A stretch of DNA of 40,735 nt. Origin: a virus. Below are positions 39,962-40,735 of the stretch, one piece after another. The notes under the pieces were generated by a model. It had not been told where the DNA came from and ran no database searches. It saw only the letters and a program-made list of their open reading frames with translations. Both the position numbers and the translations under genes were made by a program. Each line of letters opens with the position of its first letter. Positions within the stretch are counted from its first letter, which is position 1. The DNA is taken from positions 1 through 40,735 of IMG/VR virus record IMGVR_UViG_3300021964_000167, one strand, 5' to 3'.

Positions 39962-40131
39962 TGACTAACACAGATACAATACATTCAGTTGCATTGGTGT
40001 ATGCACAAAAAACAGGTAAAGAATTACAGATTACTAATAGTTTAATTAGAAATATGCAAAATGATTTATCTCAATTAGCAACTGAATACGCAGTCAATGA
40101 CACAGATAACTATTTTAAGGAGAAAGAATAA
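39961..40131 (+). CDS. Small unknown protein (56 aa), full-length version of the cut gene at 1-135
   Basis: Opens MTNTDTIHSVALVYAQKTGK; the shared 44 residues differ from the left copy at one position (KEKE here, KEEE there). Helical, no family recognised. Starts by TAATG overlap after GGAGGAAG, and ends with the same kind of junction. Confidence 0.75.
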   Translation: MTNTDTIHSVALVYAQKTGKELQITNSLIRNMQNDLSQLATEYAVNDTDNYFKEKE

Positions 40132-40277
40132 TGGTTTGGAAAGTAATTGACTTAAGCGAAGAAAGACAACAAACATATTGTACAAGTTGCAACAAGATAA
40201 CTAATTCTAGTAGAGCAGATTATCAAAGTGAGTTTACTTGTAACGATTGTGGAGCAGAAGTACAGGAGGAAGAATAA
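40131..40277 (+). CDS. Zinc-ribbon-like early protein (48 aa)
   Basis: Contains TYCTSCNKI and FTCNDCGAEV, two CxxC pairs about 20 residues apart, typical of a single zinc ribbon. Starts by TAATG overlap and ends VQEEE with the GGAGGAAG junction. It replaces the unrelated 135-347 gene of the left copy. Could be a small transcription-machinery binder; this is not shown by sequence. Confidence 0.7.
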   Translation: MVWKVIDLSEERQQTYCTSCNKITNSSRADYQSEFTCNDCGAEVQEEE

Positions 40278-40402
40278 TGAAAAGACAACTTGAAATTATG
40301 ACAAAAAGATATAACTTTGTTGTTGATTTGTTAGATGAAGACCAACAAAGAACTTTACGACAATGGTATATAGATACAGGTGTAATCCAGGAGGAAGAAT
40401 AA
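40277..40402 (+). CDS. Unknown early protein (41 aa)
   Basis: Opens MKRQLEIMTKRYNFVVDLLD, helical, ends VIQEEE. TAATG overlaps on both sides and GGAGGAAG before its start. It replaces the 347-499 gene of the left copy. No family recognised. Confidence 0.65.
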   Translation: MKRQLEIMTKRYNFVVDLLDEDQQRTLRQWYIDTGVIQEEE

Positions 40403-40680
40403 TGAAACTATATTACTTAAAGTATACGCAAGAAAGCGAGGCATATGTCTCAGCAGACAGCGAAGAAGAGGCAGTACAAAAGATAACAGACTTCACCAGT
40501 AATGGTGGAGAGAATATGCACAACATTCGACTAAACGAATGTGGTTGGAGCGTTGAAGGTGAAGAAGGTGAACTTCTACCTATTGCAGAGAAACATCCTA
40601 ACGCACACTTCGACACGCATATTAATGAGTATGGTACTACATATCAGCAACAGGACCAAGACTTCCTGTTCTATAATTAA
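40402..40680 (+). CDS. Conserved early protein, counterpart of 502-780 (92 aa)
   Basis: Start at ATG 40402 by TAATG overlap after GGAGGAAG; the upstream ATG at 40363 lies inside the previous gene. Same length as the left copy and about ten substitutions, including LPIAEK for NEIKKD. Function unknown. Followed by the same hairpin as at 793-834. Confidence 0.8.
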   Translation: MKLYYLKYTQESEAYVSADSEEEAVQKITDFTSNGGENMHNIRLNECGWSVEGEEGELLPIAEKHPNAHFDTHINEYGTTYQQQDQDFLFYN

Positions 40681-40735
40681 CCCAACAGGGAAAGCCATTG
40701 GGTGGGTATGGTTGTTCAGCCTACCCACATGGCTG

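Larger units (their letters stand above)
39997..40735. repeat. Right copy of diverged terminal repeat
   Basis: Counterpart of 1-835 (see that entry). The last base of the window corresponds to base 835, the first G of a GTTTAAAC site, so the window ends in the middle of a shared region. Confidence 0.85.

Noticed and set aside
1-40735. Prophage or lysogeny functions
   Set aside because: No integrase, excisionase, attachment-like site or convincing CI-type repressor is visible. The small HTH protein alone is not enough.

Overview
The window reads as an almost complete genome of a low-G+C, tailed, short-tail (podovirus-like) bacteriophage, probably from an aquatic or marine sample. Support comes from a terminase, portal, scaffold, capsid and tail-nozzle series, a lysis cassette, and many tiny early genes with strong GGAGG-type ribosome sites. 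The host cannot be fixed from sequence. An N-acetylmuramoyl-L-alanine amidase, an r1t-like holin, a SprT-like protein and a lysozyme-like exported protein would fit a low-G+C marine actinobacterium, but this is inference. I found no integrase, repressor, DNA or RNA polymerase, primase, helicase or tRNA, so replication probably leans on the host.

Layout. Bases 1-835 and 39997-40735 are diverged copies of the same locus, so the window probably closes into a circle of about 40 kb (or carries a true duplication). On that circle there is one divergent control region (about 35.7-37.45 kb) and one convergent end (about 4.9 kb). Rightward genes run from 37.45 kb through the window ends to 4.89 kb. 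They are mostly tiny and unknown, and include a SprT-like metallopeptidase, a small HTH protein, a Rad52-like annealing protein, a Cys-rich protein, a secreted lysozyme-like protein and a PD-(D/E)XK-like nuclease. Leftward genes run from about 36.1 kb to 4.9 kb: tiny zinc-binding and basic proteins, terminase, portal, a roughly 14-kb block of very large probable ejection/internal proteins (one of 2095 residues), scaffold, major capsid protein, decoration protein, head-tail adaptor, tail nozzle, fibre adaptors, six tandem paralogous appendage genes, the lysis cassette and a metallophosphoesterase.

Most unusual features. (1) A palindrome TGTTTAAACA occurs 14 times (GTTTAAAC 15 times), often just after stop codons and in two cases at the exact centre of long hairpins; it looks like a genome-wide phage control site. 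(2) The control region holds two identical 14-bp promoter-like elements facing opposite ways, a near-consensus promoter, and a G+C-richer, gene-free, hairpin-rich stretch that may be a structured RNA. (3) The tiny early genes are joined by near-identical stop/start/ribosome-site junctions, and the two terminal copies differ by exactly a cassette exchange between such junctions. (4) The spacers of the rightward genes are packed with inverted repeats.
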